Of a stretch of DNA of 16,956 bases, positions 1-7,852 are shown in pieces. Source of the stretch: Noviherbaspirillum_A sp963522035 (lineage in GTDB: Bacteria > Pseudomonadota > Gammaproteobacteria > Burkholderiales > Burkholderiaceae_D); the NCBI GenBank assembly GCA_963522035.1, contig CAUQYP010000083.1:1-16956 (forward strand). The letters are read 5' to 3'. Positions within the stretch are counted from its first letter, which is position 1, and every line of letters begins with the position of its first letter. The notes under the pieces are model-generated. The model was not told the DNA's origin, did not search any database, and worked only from the letters and a program-made list of their open reading frames with translations. Position numbers and translations under genes: made by a program.

Positions 1-1
1 G

Positions 2-358
2 TGGTACACCATCGGCCAGGACACCGTGGACGCGGTGCGCGCCACCCGCGCGGCCGGCCGCAACGTGGTCGCGGTCGGCACCACCAGCCTGCGCGCGCTG
101 GAGTCGGCGTCGCAGGACGGCGAACTGGCGGCCGGCAGCGCCGACACCCGGCTCTTCATCACGCCCGGCTACACCTTTCGCACCGTCACCCGCCTGATCA
201 CGAATTTCCACCTGCCCAAGTCGACGCTGCTGATGCTGGTCTCCGCCTTCGCCGGCTACGACACGATGCGCGCGGCATACCGTCACGCGATCGAACAGCG
301 CTACCGATTTTTCAGCTATGGCGACGCCATGCTTTTGACCTGTACAAGCCATGCTTAA
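2..358 (+). CDS. queA: S-adenosylmethionine:tRNA ribosyltransferase-isomerase QueA, C-terminal part (5' end outside window)
   Basis: QueA transfers and isomerises the ribose of S-adenosylmethionine onto 7-aminomethyl-7-deazaguanine in tRNA, giving epoxyqueuosine, the step after Tgt in queuosine synthesis in the cytoplasm. The window opens inside the gene; frame 2 reads WYTIGQDTVDAV and continues for 118 residues to a TAA at 356-358. Family landmarks are VGTTSLRALES and the C-terminal stretch TRLFITPGYTFRTV followed by TNFHLPKSTLLMLVSAFAG, which is highly characteristic of QueA. About two thirds of the usual roughly 340-350 residues lie upstream. The last 8 bases overlap the start of tgt, so the two are co-transcribed and probably translationally coupled. 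No frameshift or internal stop is seen in the visible part. Confidence 0.96.
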   Translation, partial: WYTIGQDTVDAVRATRAAGRNVVAVGTTSLRALESASQDGELAAGSADTRLFITPGYTFRTVTRLITNFHLPKSTLLMLVSAFAGYDTMRAAYRHAIEQRYRFFSYGDAMLLTCTSHA

Positions 359-1478
359 CTTCAAACTCAAAAAAACCGACGGCAACGCCCGCCGCGGCAG
401 CATTACGCTGAACCACGGCGAAGTCGAAACGCCGATCTTCATGCCGGTCGGCACCTACGGCACCGTCAAGGCGATGTCGCCGCTGGAGCTGAAGGAAATC
501 GGCGCCCAGATCATCCTCGGCAATACCTTCCACCTGTGGCTGCGGCCGGGCACCGGCACCTTCGACCGCTTCGGCGGCCTGCACCGCTTCATGGCCTGGG
601 ACAAGCCCATCCTGACCGACTCCGGCGGCTTCCAGGTGTTTTCGCTGGGCGCGATGCGCAAGATCACCGAGGAGGGCGTGAAGTTCGCGTCCCCCATCAA
701 CGGCGACAAGCTGTTCCTGTCGCCGGAAATCTCGATGCAGATCCAGCGCTCGCTCAATTCCGACATCGTGATGCAGTTCGACGAATGCACGCCGTACGAG
801 ATCGACGGCCGCGCCGCCACCAGCGAAGAGGCGGCGCAGTCCATGCGCATGTCGCTGCGCTGGGCGCGCCGCTCGCGCAACGAGTTCGACAGCCTGGAAA
901 ACCCGAACGCGCTGTTCGGCATCGTCCAGGGCGGCATGTACGAAGACCTGCGCGACGAGTCGCTGGCGGGCCTGAACGACATCGGCTTCGACGGCATCGC
1001 CATCGGCGGCCTGTCGGTGGGCGAGCCGAAGGAGGACATGATGCGGGTGTTGCAGCACATCGGCCCGCGCCTGCCTGCCGACAAGCCGCATTACCTGATG
1101 GGCGTAGGCACGCCCGAGGACCTGGTCGAGGGCGTCAACAACGGCGTCGACATGTTCGACTGCGTGATGCCGACGCGCAACGCCCGCAACGGCTGGCTGT
1201 TCACCCGCTTCGGCGACATCAAGATCAAGAATGCGCGCTACAAGGACGAGGACGGGCCGCTGGATGAAAGCTGCGGCTGCTATGCCTGCCGCAATTTCTC
1301 GCGCGCCTACCTGCATCACCTGCACCGCGCCGGCGAGATCCTGGGCGCGCGGCTCAACACCGTGCACAACCTGTATTACTACCTCGACCTGATGCGCCAG
1401 GCGCGCGACGCCATCGACGCCGGGGAATTCCAGGCGTTCCGGGTAAGGTTCCACGCCGACCGGGCGCGCGGCGCGTAG
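351..1478 (+). CDS. tgt: Queuine tRNA-ribosyltransferase (tRNA-guanine transglycosylase)
   Basis: Tgt exchanges the wobble guanine G34 of GUN-anticodon tRNAs for preQ1, the committed tRNA step of queuosine synthesis; QueA, encoded just upstream, then modifies the base. The 375-residue length is normal. The general acid/base Asp is D90 in TDSGGFQVFSLG, and the nucleophile is D270 in FDCVMPTRNARNG (aligned with Z. mobilis D280). The zinc site is C308, C310 and C313 in CGCYACRN plus H339 in TVHN; the spacing to D270 matches the Z. mobilis enzyme exactly. The ATG at 351 lies inside the end of queA (8-base overlap) and yields MLNFKLKKTDGNARRG, the conserved N-terminus, so this start is preferred although the ribosome site is weak. 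It ends 158 bases before yajC. Confidence 0.98.
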   Translation: MLNFKLKKTDGNARRGSITLNHGEVETPIFMPVGTYGTVKAMSPLELKEIGAQIILGNTFHLWLRPGTGTFDRFGGLHRFMAWDKPILTDSGGFQVFSLGAMRKITEEGVKFASPINGDKLFLSPEISMQIQRSLNSDIVMQFDECTPYEIDGRAATSEEAAQSMRMSLRWARRSRNEFDSLENPNALFGIVQGGMYEDLRDESLAGLNDIGFDGIAIGGLSVGEPKEDMMRVLQHIGPRLPADKPHYLMGVGTPEDLVEGVNNGVDMFDCVMPTRNARNGWLFTRFGDIKIKNARYKDEDGPLDESCGCYACRNFSRAYLHHLHRAGEILGARLNTVHNLYYYLDLMRQARDAIDAGEFQAFRVRFHADRARGA

Positions 1479-1590
1479 GGCCAGGGTGCTCGGCGCGCTT
1501 CGCTTTCACACCCCGCAAATCGTCCTGACTGGTTAAGGAAAAGCCGAAATTCAACGCCGGCTTGTACTGCGCGGGAAACCTTGCCGGCGG

Positions 1591-1599
1591 TGCTAAAAT
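1591..1599 (+). promoter_or_regulatory. Candidate extended -10 promoter of yajC-secD-secF
   Basis: TGCTAAAAT fits the extended -10 form TGnTATAAT with one mismatch and lies 37 bases before the yajC ATG, in the 158-base gap after tgt. No good -35 hexamer is seen at 16-18 bases upstream, which extended -10 promoters tolerate. It would allow yajC-secDF to be transcribed independently of queA-tgt. This is a motif reading, not a mapped start. Confidence 0.45.
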
Positions 1600-1636
1600 G
1601 CCGGGTCTTTTAAAACTACAAGGTGGAGTGGTACAA

Positions 1637-1966
1637 ATGTTCATATCGAATGCATACGCCCAGGCGGCGGCCGGTGCGGGCGGGCTCGAAAGCAGCCTGA
1701 CCAGTTTCCTCCCCATCATCCTGATGTTCGTGGTGCTGTATTTCCTGATGATCCGCCCGCAGATGAAGCGCCAGAAGGAACAGAAGTCCATGATGGAAGC
1801 GCTGGCCAAGGGCGACGAGGTCGTGACGGTCGGCGGCATGCTGGGCCGGATCACCAAGGTGGCGGACGGCTATGTCACGCTGGAAATCGCCACCGGCACC
1901 GAAGTCGTCGTGCAGAAAGTGGCCGTCGCCACGCTGCTTCCAAAAGGCACCATCAAGGCGCTGTAA
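1637..1966 (+). CDS. yajC: Sec translocon accessory subunit YajC
   Basis: YajC is a small inner-membrane protein that associates with SecD-SecF and the SecYEG/YidC holotranslocon. The 109-residue product has a short Ala-rich N-terminus, one transmembrane helix at about residues 21-39 (LTSFLPIILMFVVLYFLMI), then the conserved RPQMKRQKE basic stretch and a small cytoplasmic domain with GDEVVTVGGMLGRI and YVTLEIATGTEV, all typical of the family. The reading frame stays open to 1562, but the ATG at 1637 is chosen because AAGGTGGAG at 1620-1628 lies 8 bases before it and gives the usual family length. An in-frame ATG at 1598 would add 13 residues and lacks such a site. It is followed 79 bases later by secD. 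Confidence 0.96.
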   Translation: MFISNAYAQAAAGAGGLESSLTSFLPIILMFVVLYFLMIRPQMKRQKEQKSMMEALAKGDEVVTVGGMLGRITKVADGYVTLEIATGTEVVVQKVAVATLLPKGTIKAL

Positions 1967-2045
1967 TCACCGGCGTAGCGGGGCGCGGCCTGCGCCCTGC
2001 AGCGGCATCTCCGCCGCAGCAAGCCCTACCTGAACGCTCCATGCC

Positions 2046-3905
2046 ATGAACCGCTATCCCGTCTGGAAATACATCGTCATCGTCGCTGCGCTGCTGTTCG
2101 GCGTGATCTATACCTTGCCCAATTTTTTCGGCGAATCGCCGGCGCTGCAGATCAGCAGCGCCAAGGCGACCGTCAAGGTCGACAACAGCGTGACCGGGCT
2201 GGTGGAAGGCGCGCTGCAGAAGGCGGGCCTGCCGGCACAGGGCATCGTCTATGAAACCATCGGTAACCTCGGTTCGGTGCGCGTGCGCTTCGCCGACACC
2301 GATACCCAGTTCAAGGCCAAGGGACTGCTGGAAAAGGAACTCAACAGCGATCCGACCGACCCGACCTACCTGGTTGCGTTCAACCTGCTGCCCAACACGC
2401 CGCGCTGGCTGCAAAGCCTGCACGCGTTTCCGATGTACCTGGGCCTGGACCTGCGGGGCGGCGTCCACTTTCTGATGCAGGTCGACACCAAGGCGGTGAT
2501 GAACAAGCGCCTGCAAGGCTTGCAGACCAGTGTGCGCAGCATCCTGGTCGACAAGAAAGTGCGCTATGCCGGCATCAACCGCCGCGGCGACGCGGTGGAA
2601 GTGCGTTTCCGCGACGAGGCGACACGCAACACCGCGCGCGAGGCGCTGGCCTCGCAGCTGCCCGAACTGGTGCTGGCCGACGAAGGCAGCGGCGCCGAGT
2701 TGTCGCTGGTCGGCACAATGCGGCCGGAAGCCCTGAAGAGCACGGTGGAAGACGCGGTGCAGCAGAACATCAGCACGCTGTCCAAGCGCGTTAACGAGCT
2801 GGGCGTGGCCGAGCCGCTGATCCAGCGCCAGGGCGCCGACCGCATCGTGGTCCAACTGCCCGGCGTGCAGGACGTGGCGCGCGCCAAGGACATCATCGGC
2901 CGCACCGCCACGCTGGAAGTGCGGCTGGTCGACGAGTCGGTCTCGCGCGGCACCGAGGAAACCGCCGCCATTCCGTTCGGCTCCGAACTGTTCAAGGTCG
3001 GCCGCGGCGCGCCGGTGGTGCTGTTCAAGGAACCCATCATCACCGGCGACTACATCTCCAACGCCACCGCCAGCTTCGACCAGAACCAGCAGCCCGCGGT
3101 CGGCGTGGACCTTAACGGCGACGGCGGCCGGCGCATGCGCGAAGGCACCCGCAACAAGATCGGCAAGCTGATGGCCATCGTGCTGTTCGAGAAGAACAAG
3201 GGCGAGGTGCTGACCGTGGCCACCATCCGCGACGAGCTCGGCGCACGCTTCCAGATCACCGGCATGGGTTCGGCCGAAGCGTCGACCGAACTGGCGCTGC
3301 TGCTGCGCGCCGGCTCGCTGGCCGCGCCGATGGAAATCATCGAGGAACGCACCATCGGCCCGCAACTGGGCGCGGAAAACATTACCAAGGGCTTCAACTC
3401 GACCTTGTACGGCTTTGCCGCGATTGCCGTTTTCATGGTGATCTACTACATGCTGTTCGGGTTCTTCAGCGTCTTTGCGCTGGCGGTCAACCTGCTGCTG
3501 CTGATCTCGCTGCTTTCGCTGATGCAGGCTACGCTGACCCTGCCCGGCATCGCCGCCATCGCGTTCACGCTGGGCATGGCGATCGACGCCAACGTGCTGA
3601 TCAACGAGCGCATCCGCGAGGAACTGCGCAACGGCAGCTCGCCGCAGGCGGCCATTGCGACCGGTTTCGACCGGGCTTGGGCCACGATTCTCGACTCCAA
3701 CGTCACCACCCTGATCGCCGGCCTGGCGCTGCTGATCTTCGGCTCCGGCCCGATCCGCGGCTTCGCGGTGGTGCATTGCCTGGGTATCGCGACCTCGATC
3801 TTCTCGTCGGTGTTCATTTCGCGCGGCGTGGCCAACCTCTGGTACGGACGGCGCAAGAAGCTCACCAGCATTTCGATCGGCCAGATCTGGAAGCCGGGCA
3901 CCTGA
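2046..3905 (+). CDS. secD: Protein translocase subunit SecD
   Basis: SecD, with SecF, forms an RND-type inner-membrane complex that uses proton flow to pull secreted proteins out on the periplasmic side of SecYEG. The 619-residue product has a first transmembrane helix at about residues 8-26 and the conserved YLGLDLRGGVHFLMQVD at 131-147. A large periplasmic P1 region includes LSKRVNELGVAEP (245-257) with R248, the equivalent of E. coli R247. The C-terminal five-helix SecD/SecF domain runs from about 450 to 600. The proton-path Asp is D514 in GMAIDANVLINERIREEL, equivalent to E. coli D519. The ATG at 2046 gives MNRYPVWKY, a standard N-terminus; its ribosome site is not strong. It is intact and 49 bases upstream of secF. 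Confidence 0.98.
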   Translation: MNRYPVWKYIVIVAALLFGVIYTLPNFFGESPALQISSAKATVKVDNSVTGLVEGALQKAGLPAQGIVYETIGNLGSVRVRFADTDTQFKAKGLLEKELNSDPTDPTYLVAFNLLPNTPRWLQSLHAFPMYLGLDLRGGVHFLMQVDTKAVMNKRLQGLQTSVRSILVDKKVRYAGINRRGDAVEVRFRDEATRNTAREALASQLPELVLADEGSGAELSLVGTMRPEALKSTVEDAVQQNISTLSKRVNELGVAEPLIQRQGADRIVVQLPGVQDVARAKDIIGRTATLEVRLVDESVSRGTEETAAIPFGSELFKVGRGAPVVLFKEPIITGDYISNATASFDQNQQPAVGVDLNGDGGRRMREGTRNKIGKLMAIVLFEKNKGEVLTVATIRDELGARFQITGMGSAEASTELALLLRAGSLAAPMEIIEERTIGPQLGAENITKGFNSTLYGFAAIAVFMVIYYMLFGFFSVFALAVNLLLLISLLSLMQATLTLPGIAAIAFTLGMAIDANVLINERIREELRNGSSPQAAIATGFDRAWATILDSNVTTLIAGLALLIFGSGPIRGFAVVHCLGIATSIFSSVFISRGVANLWYGRRKKLTSISIGQIWKPGT

Positions 3906-3954
3906 TGCCTGTCCTGAACTCCGCCGGCATCCACATCGACATCAGAGGTTAGCA

Positions 3955-4899
3955 ATGGAACTGTTCCGCATCAAAAAAGATATCCCGTTCATGCGCCACG
4001 CGTTGATCTTCAACGTGATCTCGGCGCTGACCTTCGTCGCCGCGGTGTTTTTCCTGTTTCACAAGGGACTGCACCTGTCGATCGAATTCACCGGCGGCAC
4101 CGTGATGGAGGTGGCCTACCCGAAGAGCGCCAATATCGAGTCCATCCGCACGTCGGTGGTCGGCATGGGCTTCACCGACAGCCAGGTGCAGAGCTTCGGC
4201 ACCGCACAGGACGTGCTGATCCGCCTGCCGACGCAGAAGGGCCTGAACTCGACCCAGGTCAGCGAGAAGGTGCTTAGCGGCCTGAAGGCGCAGGATCCCA
4301 CGGTGGAACTGCGGCGCGTCGAGTTCGTCGGCCCACAGGTGGGCGAGGAACTGACGCACGACGGCCTGATGGCGCTGGGCATGGTGGTGCTGGGCATCAT
4401 GATCTACCTGGCCATACGCTTCGAGTGGAAGTTCGCGGTGGCGGCCATCTTCGCCAACCTGCATGACATCGTGATCATCCTGGGCTTCTTCGCTTTTTTC
4501 CAGTGGGAGTTTTCGCTGACGGTGCTGGCGGCGGTTCTGGCCGTGCTGGGTTACTCGGTCAACGAGTCGGTGGTCGTGTTCGACCGCGTGCGCGAAACTT
4601 TCCGCGACCGCCGCTACGGCAAGCTCAGCACTGCCGACGTGATGAACCATGCAATCACCAGCACCATTTCCCGCACCATCATCACCCACGGCTCGACCGA
4701 AGTGATGGTGCTGTCGATGCTGCTGTTCGGCGGACCGACGCTACATTATTTTGCGGTGGCGCTGACCATCGGCATCCTGTTCGGTATCTATTCCTCGGTG
4801 TTCGTCGCTGCCGCGATTGCCATGTGGCTGGGCGTCAAGCGCGAGGACATGCTGAAGCCTGCGAAGGAAAAAGACACCACCGGCGGCGCCGTGGTCTGA
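3955..4899 (+). CDS. secF: Protein translocase subunit SecF
   Basis: SecF is the partner of SecD in the proton-driven SecDF complex of the inner membrane. The 314 residues show transmembrane helix 1 at about 16-35, the conserved IEFTGGTVMEV (43-53), a short periplasmic domain, and five further helices from about 136 to 292, including the LGYSVNESVVVFDRVRE signature at 198-214. The acidic residue of that signature is E204, where E. coli has D213 in a NDT context; this is a conservative change that I recall in other betaproteobacteria. AGAGGT precedes the ATG by a normal distance. The gene closes the yajC-secD-secF operon and is followed by a GC-rich hairpin. Confidence 0.98.
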   Translation: MELFRIKKDIPFMRHALIFNVISALTFVAAVFFLFHKGLHLSIEFTGGTVMEVAYPKSANIESIRTSVVGMGFTDSQVQSFGTAQDVLIRLPTQKGLNSTQVSEKVLSGLKAQDPTVELRRVEFVGPQVGEELTHDGLMALGMVVLGIMIYLAIRFEWKFAVAAIFANLHDIVIILGFFAFFQWEFSLTVLAAVLAVLGYSVNESVVVFDRVRETFRDRRYGKLSTADVMNHAITSTISRTIITHGSTEVMVLSMLLFGGPTLHYFAVALTIGILFGIYSSVFVAAAIAMWLGVKREDMLKPAKEKDTTGGAVV

Positions 4900-4907
4900 C
4901 TGTTTTG

Positions 4908-4952
4908 CCGCGGGCCGCAACGGCCCGCGGTTTAGCCTGCCGCAAAAGCAGG
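4908..4952 (+). terminator. Candidate transcription terminator after secF (two hairpins)
   Basis: CCGCGGGCCG at 4908-4917 and CGGCCCGCGG at 4921-4930 are perfect 10-base inverted arms around a CAA loop, starting nine bases after the secF stop, followed only by TTTA. A second, weaker hairpin (CCTGC 4936-4940 and GCAGG 4948-4952) is followed by TTTGTATT. Position and stem strength suggest termination of the sec operon; the poor T-tracts make the efficiency uncertain. Confidence 0.6.
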
Positions 4953-5059
4953 TTTGTATTAGTCCCTTTGTCGTGAATCTTTCCCATGATTGTGTCACCA
5001 AGGCCGGCCTGCGCCCGGTTGCGGCCAGGTTCGATCAATTATGGCAAGGATGAATCCGT

Positions 5060-7774
5060 ATGGCTAACAGAGTGCATGACCGTTCGCGCAGTGGTATTGA
5101 CGTTTCAGGGGGCGAAGACTCGGAAGAGAAAGAAAAGAAACCGGTTCGTCAATCGTCGGAAAAATCGGTGCAGGAGGTCAGCACCAGCTGGAATGGCAGC
5201 GATTCCGATTCGGAGCCGGAAAACGAAACAGTGCAAACGTCGGGCACTGTCCGAATCCGGAGAGTGTCCACCCGGGCACTAGACCAGGCGCATCAGGCAC
5301 TCCAGCAATTGTTCGGCCCTGCCACAACCGCTGCCACGACGTCGGCTGCTACTACTGCCACATCTACGACCACTTCCACCACTGCCGGGCCGCCCACCGC
5401 GCCGCCGGCGCAAGGCGATGCGCAGCAGCGCAAGGAAAATACGCCGCAGCCGAAGCGGCATGCGATGCCGGATGGCAGCATTAAGACAGGCAAGCGTAAA
5501 ACGTCGTTATCGCCGACCCGGCCACGCTTCGTTGGCGACAAGCCCAAAGTCCTGGAATCGTTCACCGGCAGTCCTCCTTCCAGTCCGCAGCGACCCCGCG
5601 CCCCGAGCAGCGTCCAGCCGGCGCAAGTCCCGGTTCCTGCGCGCCCTGGGCCGGCTGCGCCGGTTGACGCCGTCGATCGCAACATCGCGACCGCACTGGC
5701 GGTGGCAAGGAAAGTCGCGACCAGGAAAGGCGCCGGTGCCCGCTTGAAGGAATTCATGTCGGGACTGTCGTTGGCAAGCGCCATTTCGCCAGGCGCGCGC
5801 GGCAAGGTGGTCCTCGCTCTCGCCAGGTCCCTGCCCAGCGTTCCGGAGGACGCGAGGGGCATATGCATAGCCGAACTCAGGGAACTGTCCGGCGACATGC
5901 CAGCAGAGTTTCGCCGGGAACTGCTGCAGCTTCTGCTGCAGCAGTTCACCAGCAACCGTGACAGCAGCACGGAAGATTCGTCGGAAACGGACGCCGCAGT
6001 CGACGCAGAGCAGTTTGCGAAAGCCCATGAAATACTCGAGTTGCGTTGTGCTGCGATCGGCAAACTGATGAAAGGGGAGATGAGCGATGACGCGCTTTCA
6101 AAACTGGCGCTGAAAATCGGGACAGTCGATTCTGCACATGTTGTTCGTGCCTCGATTCGCGCTGTCATCATCGGGCTCGAAGCCATCGATGCGAGGTGCC
6201 AGGACAAGGTAGTTGCCCTTTTCGACGATGCCAGTATTCCTTTTGAAGAAGTATTGGGAGCACTGCTCGACTCTCCCCATGGCAGGACGATCGGCAACCT
6301 GGCAAAAAATTCCGGCCATTCCCTGTCGGCGCTCTACTTCGGCACGTTGACGGGAAACCGTGCAGCCATGCAGAAGCTGCTGCTTATCCTCGGCAACACC
6401 TTGCTGCCCGCCTCCCTGCATCTCTACCTGGCCGAGAAGATCGGCGCGCATCGCAGGACGGCCGCTCCGGCGCCAACGATCGCCACGGCCAGCCGCACTA
6501 TCCTCCTGGAAATCGTCTCGCTGTCGGCGATGTCGGAAGCACAGCGATGCCTGTTGATGCAGGCGCTGTCTGCAATCGATGAAAACAAGCTCCACGTGGC
6601 CTTGAAAGGTGGCGAACTCAATGACGCCAATGACTATTGGGCCTATGCGCATGAACTGATCGCCAATGTCGTCGATGCCGGCAGCTGCCTTGACATTGGC
6701 AGGGACGACAACCCAGATCCGTGCTTTGCCAGCTTTGCGCTGCGTGCCCGGAAGCTGATGAAGGACGACATGGTAAAAATGATCCTGGACCAGGGTAAAT
6801 GCACCTGGGATGCGCCTCGCCTGCGCAGGCTGATGCTTGGAAGTGACGACGTCAAGGCCATCAAGAAGGCGGTCTTCGAAGTGCTTTGCTCCAACCTCCC
6901 ATTCGCCGAAAAACTGGGCTTGCTGAAAGCGCAGGCAGATCCGCTGGGGGAGAGCATCGAAGCCGAAAGCATACAGGCCAGGTACGAGGAAGCAGTCAGG
7001 TATTACAAGAAAAAATACCTGATCGTCAACCTCGACAAGGATCTCGCCTATGCAGTCGTCAAGGACAACCAGAAAAAACGTGACGAGGCATACGAAACCC
7101 TGACCAGGGACCTGGACACGGTTGCGCTGGATGACATCAGGATTGCCGGACATAACGCGATGCTTGCCGCGCAACGCAGCCGGCTGCCGGCAATGCATGT
7201 CACCGCCACAATGGAAAAAAAATCCGGGATCGTTCGCGGTTATATGGAAACGGTGCTCGGCTTCGCCGACAAATTGAAGGAAGAGGAGATTGCGGCATGC
7301 CTCGAGCTTTCCCACAATGGCATGTCCTTGTTCTATCACGCCATGATGAACGCCCCGGAGGCTGTCGTCGAAGCCTGCATACCCGTCATCCTGGACTCGG
7401 AACTGTCGTTGAAGACCAAAATTCCATTACTCGAAGCGCGCAGGCAAGCCGACAGGCTCGGCGCCTTCTACATGGCAATGTCCATGGGATTAACGAACAG
7501 CGCGATTAAATTCGTGGAAGGTGTGTTGCAAAACGAAACCATCACCGACGACACCAAATTGCAGCTGCTCCAATGTGCCAAACCGGCCCACGCCAAGAAG
7601 ACCGGTTCCGACCGTGCTGCAACCAGGTTAAGCAAGGCGTTGAAGGAGGCTGCCACCACCGCGCGCGCCGAGGCTGGACGCAGGAAGCATGAGCGCCTCG
7701 AAAGCGAGTTCTGCTACAAAGTCGAGCGCTCGACGCTCAAGCTCCAGCAAAAGACACTATTGCAGACCACCTGA
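5060..7774 (+). CDS. Large orphan protein of unknown function, effector-like
   Basis: I do not recognise this 904-residue protein. The ATG at 5060 is supported by AAGGA at 5046-5050. Residues 1-60 are highly polar and rich in Ser, Glu and Lys, with no signal peptide. Residues 87-118 are a low-complexity Thr/Ala/Pro tract, and 119-205 remain basic, Ser/Pro-rich and probably disordered. From about 206 to the end it reads as a continuous alpha-helical protein with no transmembrane segment. Three stretches resemble each other (about 419-461, 753-794 and 797-838), each with an [AL][LF]Y core followed by an amphipathic helix. The C-terminus (about 843-900) is strongly basic. A disordered polar N-terminus plus helical repeats is typical of proteins injected into host cells, but no secretion gene, chaperone gene or hrp-type promoter box is visible nearby. 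Codon use is less G/C-biased than in the neighbours, suggesting later acquisition. That it is a real gene is near certain; the role is inference. Confidence 0.9.
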   Translation: MANRVHDRSRSGIDVSGGEDSEEKEKKPVRQSSEKSVQEVSTSWNGSDSDSEPENETVQTSGTVRIRRVSTRALDQAHQALQQLFGPATTAATTSAATTATSTTTSTTAGPPTAPPAQGDAQQRKENTPQPKRHAMPDGSIKTGKRKTSLSPTRPRFVGDKPKVLESFTGSPPSSPQRPRAPSSVQPAQVPVPARPGPAAPVDAVDRNIATALAVARKVATRKGAGARLKEFMSGLSLASAISPGARGKVVLALARSLPSVPEDARGICIAELRELSGDMPAEFRRELLQLLLQQFTSNRDSSTEDSSETDAAVDAEQFAKAHEILELRCAAIGKLMKGEMSDDALSKLALKIGTVDSAHVVRASIRAVIIGLEAIDARCQDKVVALFDDASIPFEEVLGALLDSPHGRTIGNLAKNSGHSLSALYFGTLTGNRAAMQKLLLILGNTLLPASLHLYLAEKIGAHRRTAAPAPTIATASRTILLEIVSLSAMSEAQRCLLMQALSAIDENKLHVALKGGELNDANDYWAYAHELIANVVDAGSCLDIGRDDNPDPCFASFALRARKLMKDDMVKMILDQGKCTWDAPRLRRLMLGSDDVKAIKKAVFEVLCSNLPFAEKLGLLKAQADPLGESIEAESIQARYEEAVRYYKKKYLIVNLDKDLAYAVVKDNQKKRDEAYETLTRDLDTVALDDIRIAGHNAMLAAQRSRLPAMHVTATMEKKSGIVRGYMETVLGFADKLKEEEIAACLELSHNGMSLFYHAMMNAPEAVVEACIPVILDSELSLKTKIPLLEARRQADRLGAFYMAMSMGLTNSAIKFVEGVLQNETITDDTKLQLLQCAKPAHAKKTGSDRAATRLSKALKEAATTARAEAGRRKHERLESEFCYKVERSTLKLQQKTLLQTT

Positions 7775-7852
7775 GCTTGCCGGGCTGGAGCGGATTCGGC
7801 CTGCGCGGCTCGAAACCGCAGCCTGACCAGCCGCCGTGCCCGTGCAAACCGT

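Noticed and set aside
1541..1563. AAGCCG/CGGCTT inverted repeat between tgt and yajC
   Set aside because: The stem is 6 bases with an 11-base loop and no T-tract; too weak to call a terminator or regulatory structure.
1953..3776. 607-codon minus-strand frame opposite secD
   Set aside because: Antisense shadow of secD with His/Arg/Gln/Asp-rich composition and no ribosome site or motif.
5020..5059. Possible plant-pathogen type hrp box (TTCG-N16-TTCG) before the orphan gene
   Set aside because: One TTCG is present near 5030 but the second half is missing, so the orphan gene cannot be tied to a type III regulon from its promoter.
7775..7852. Terminator between the orphan gene and purB
   Set aside because: Several short inverted pairs (such as GGCTGG/CCAGCC) can be drawn but none forms a compact stem followed by a T-run.
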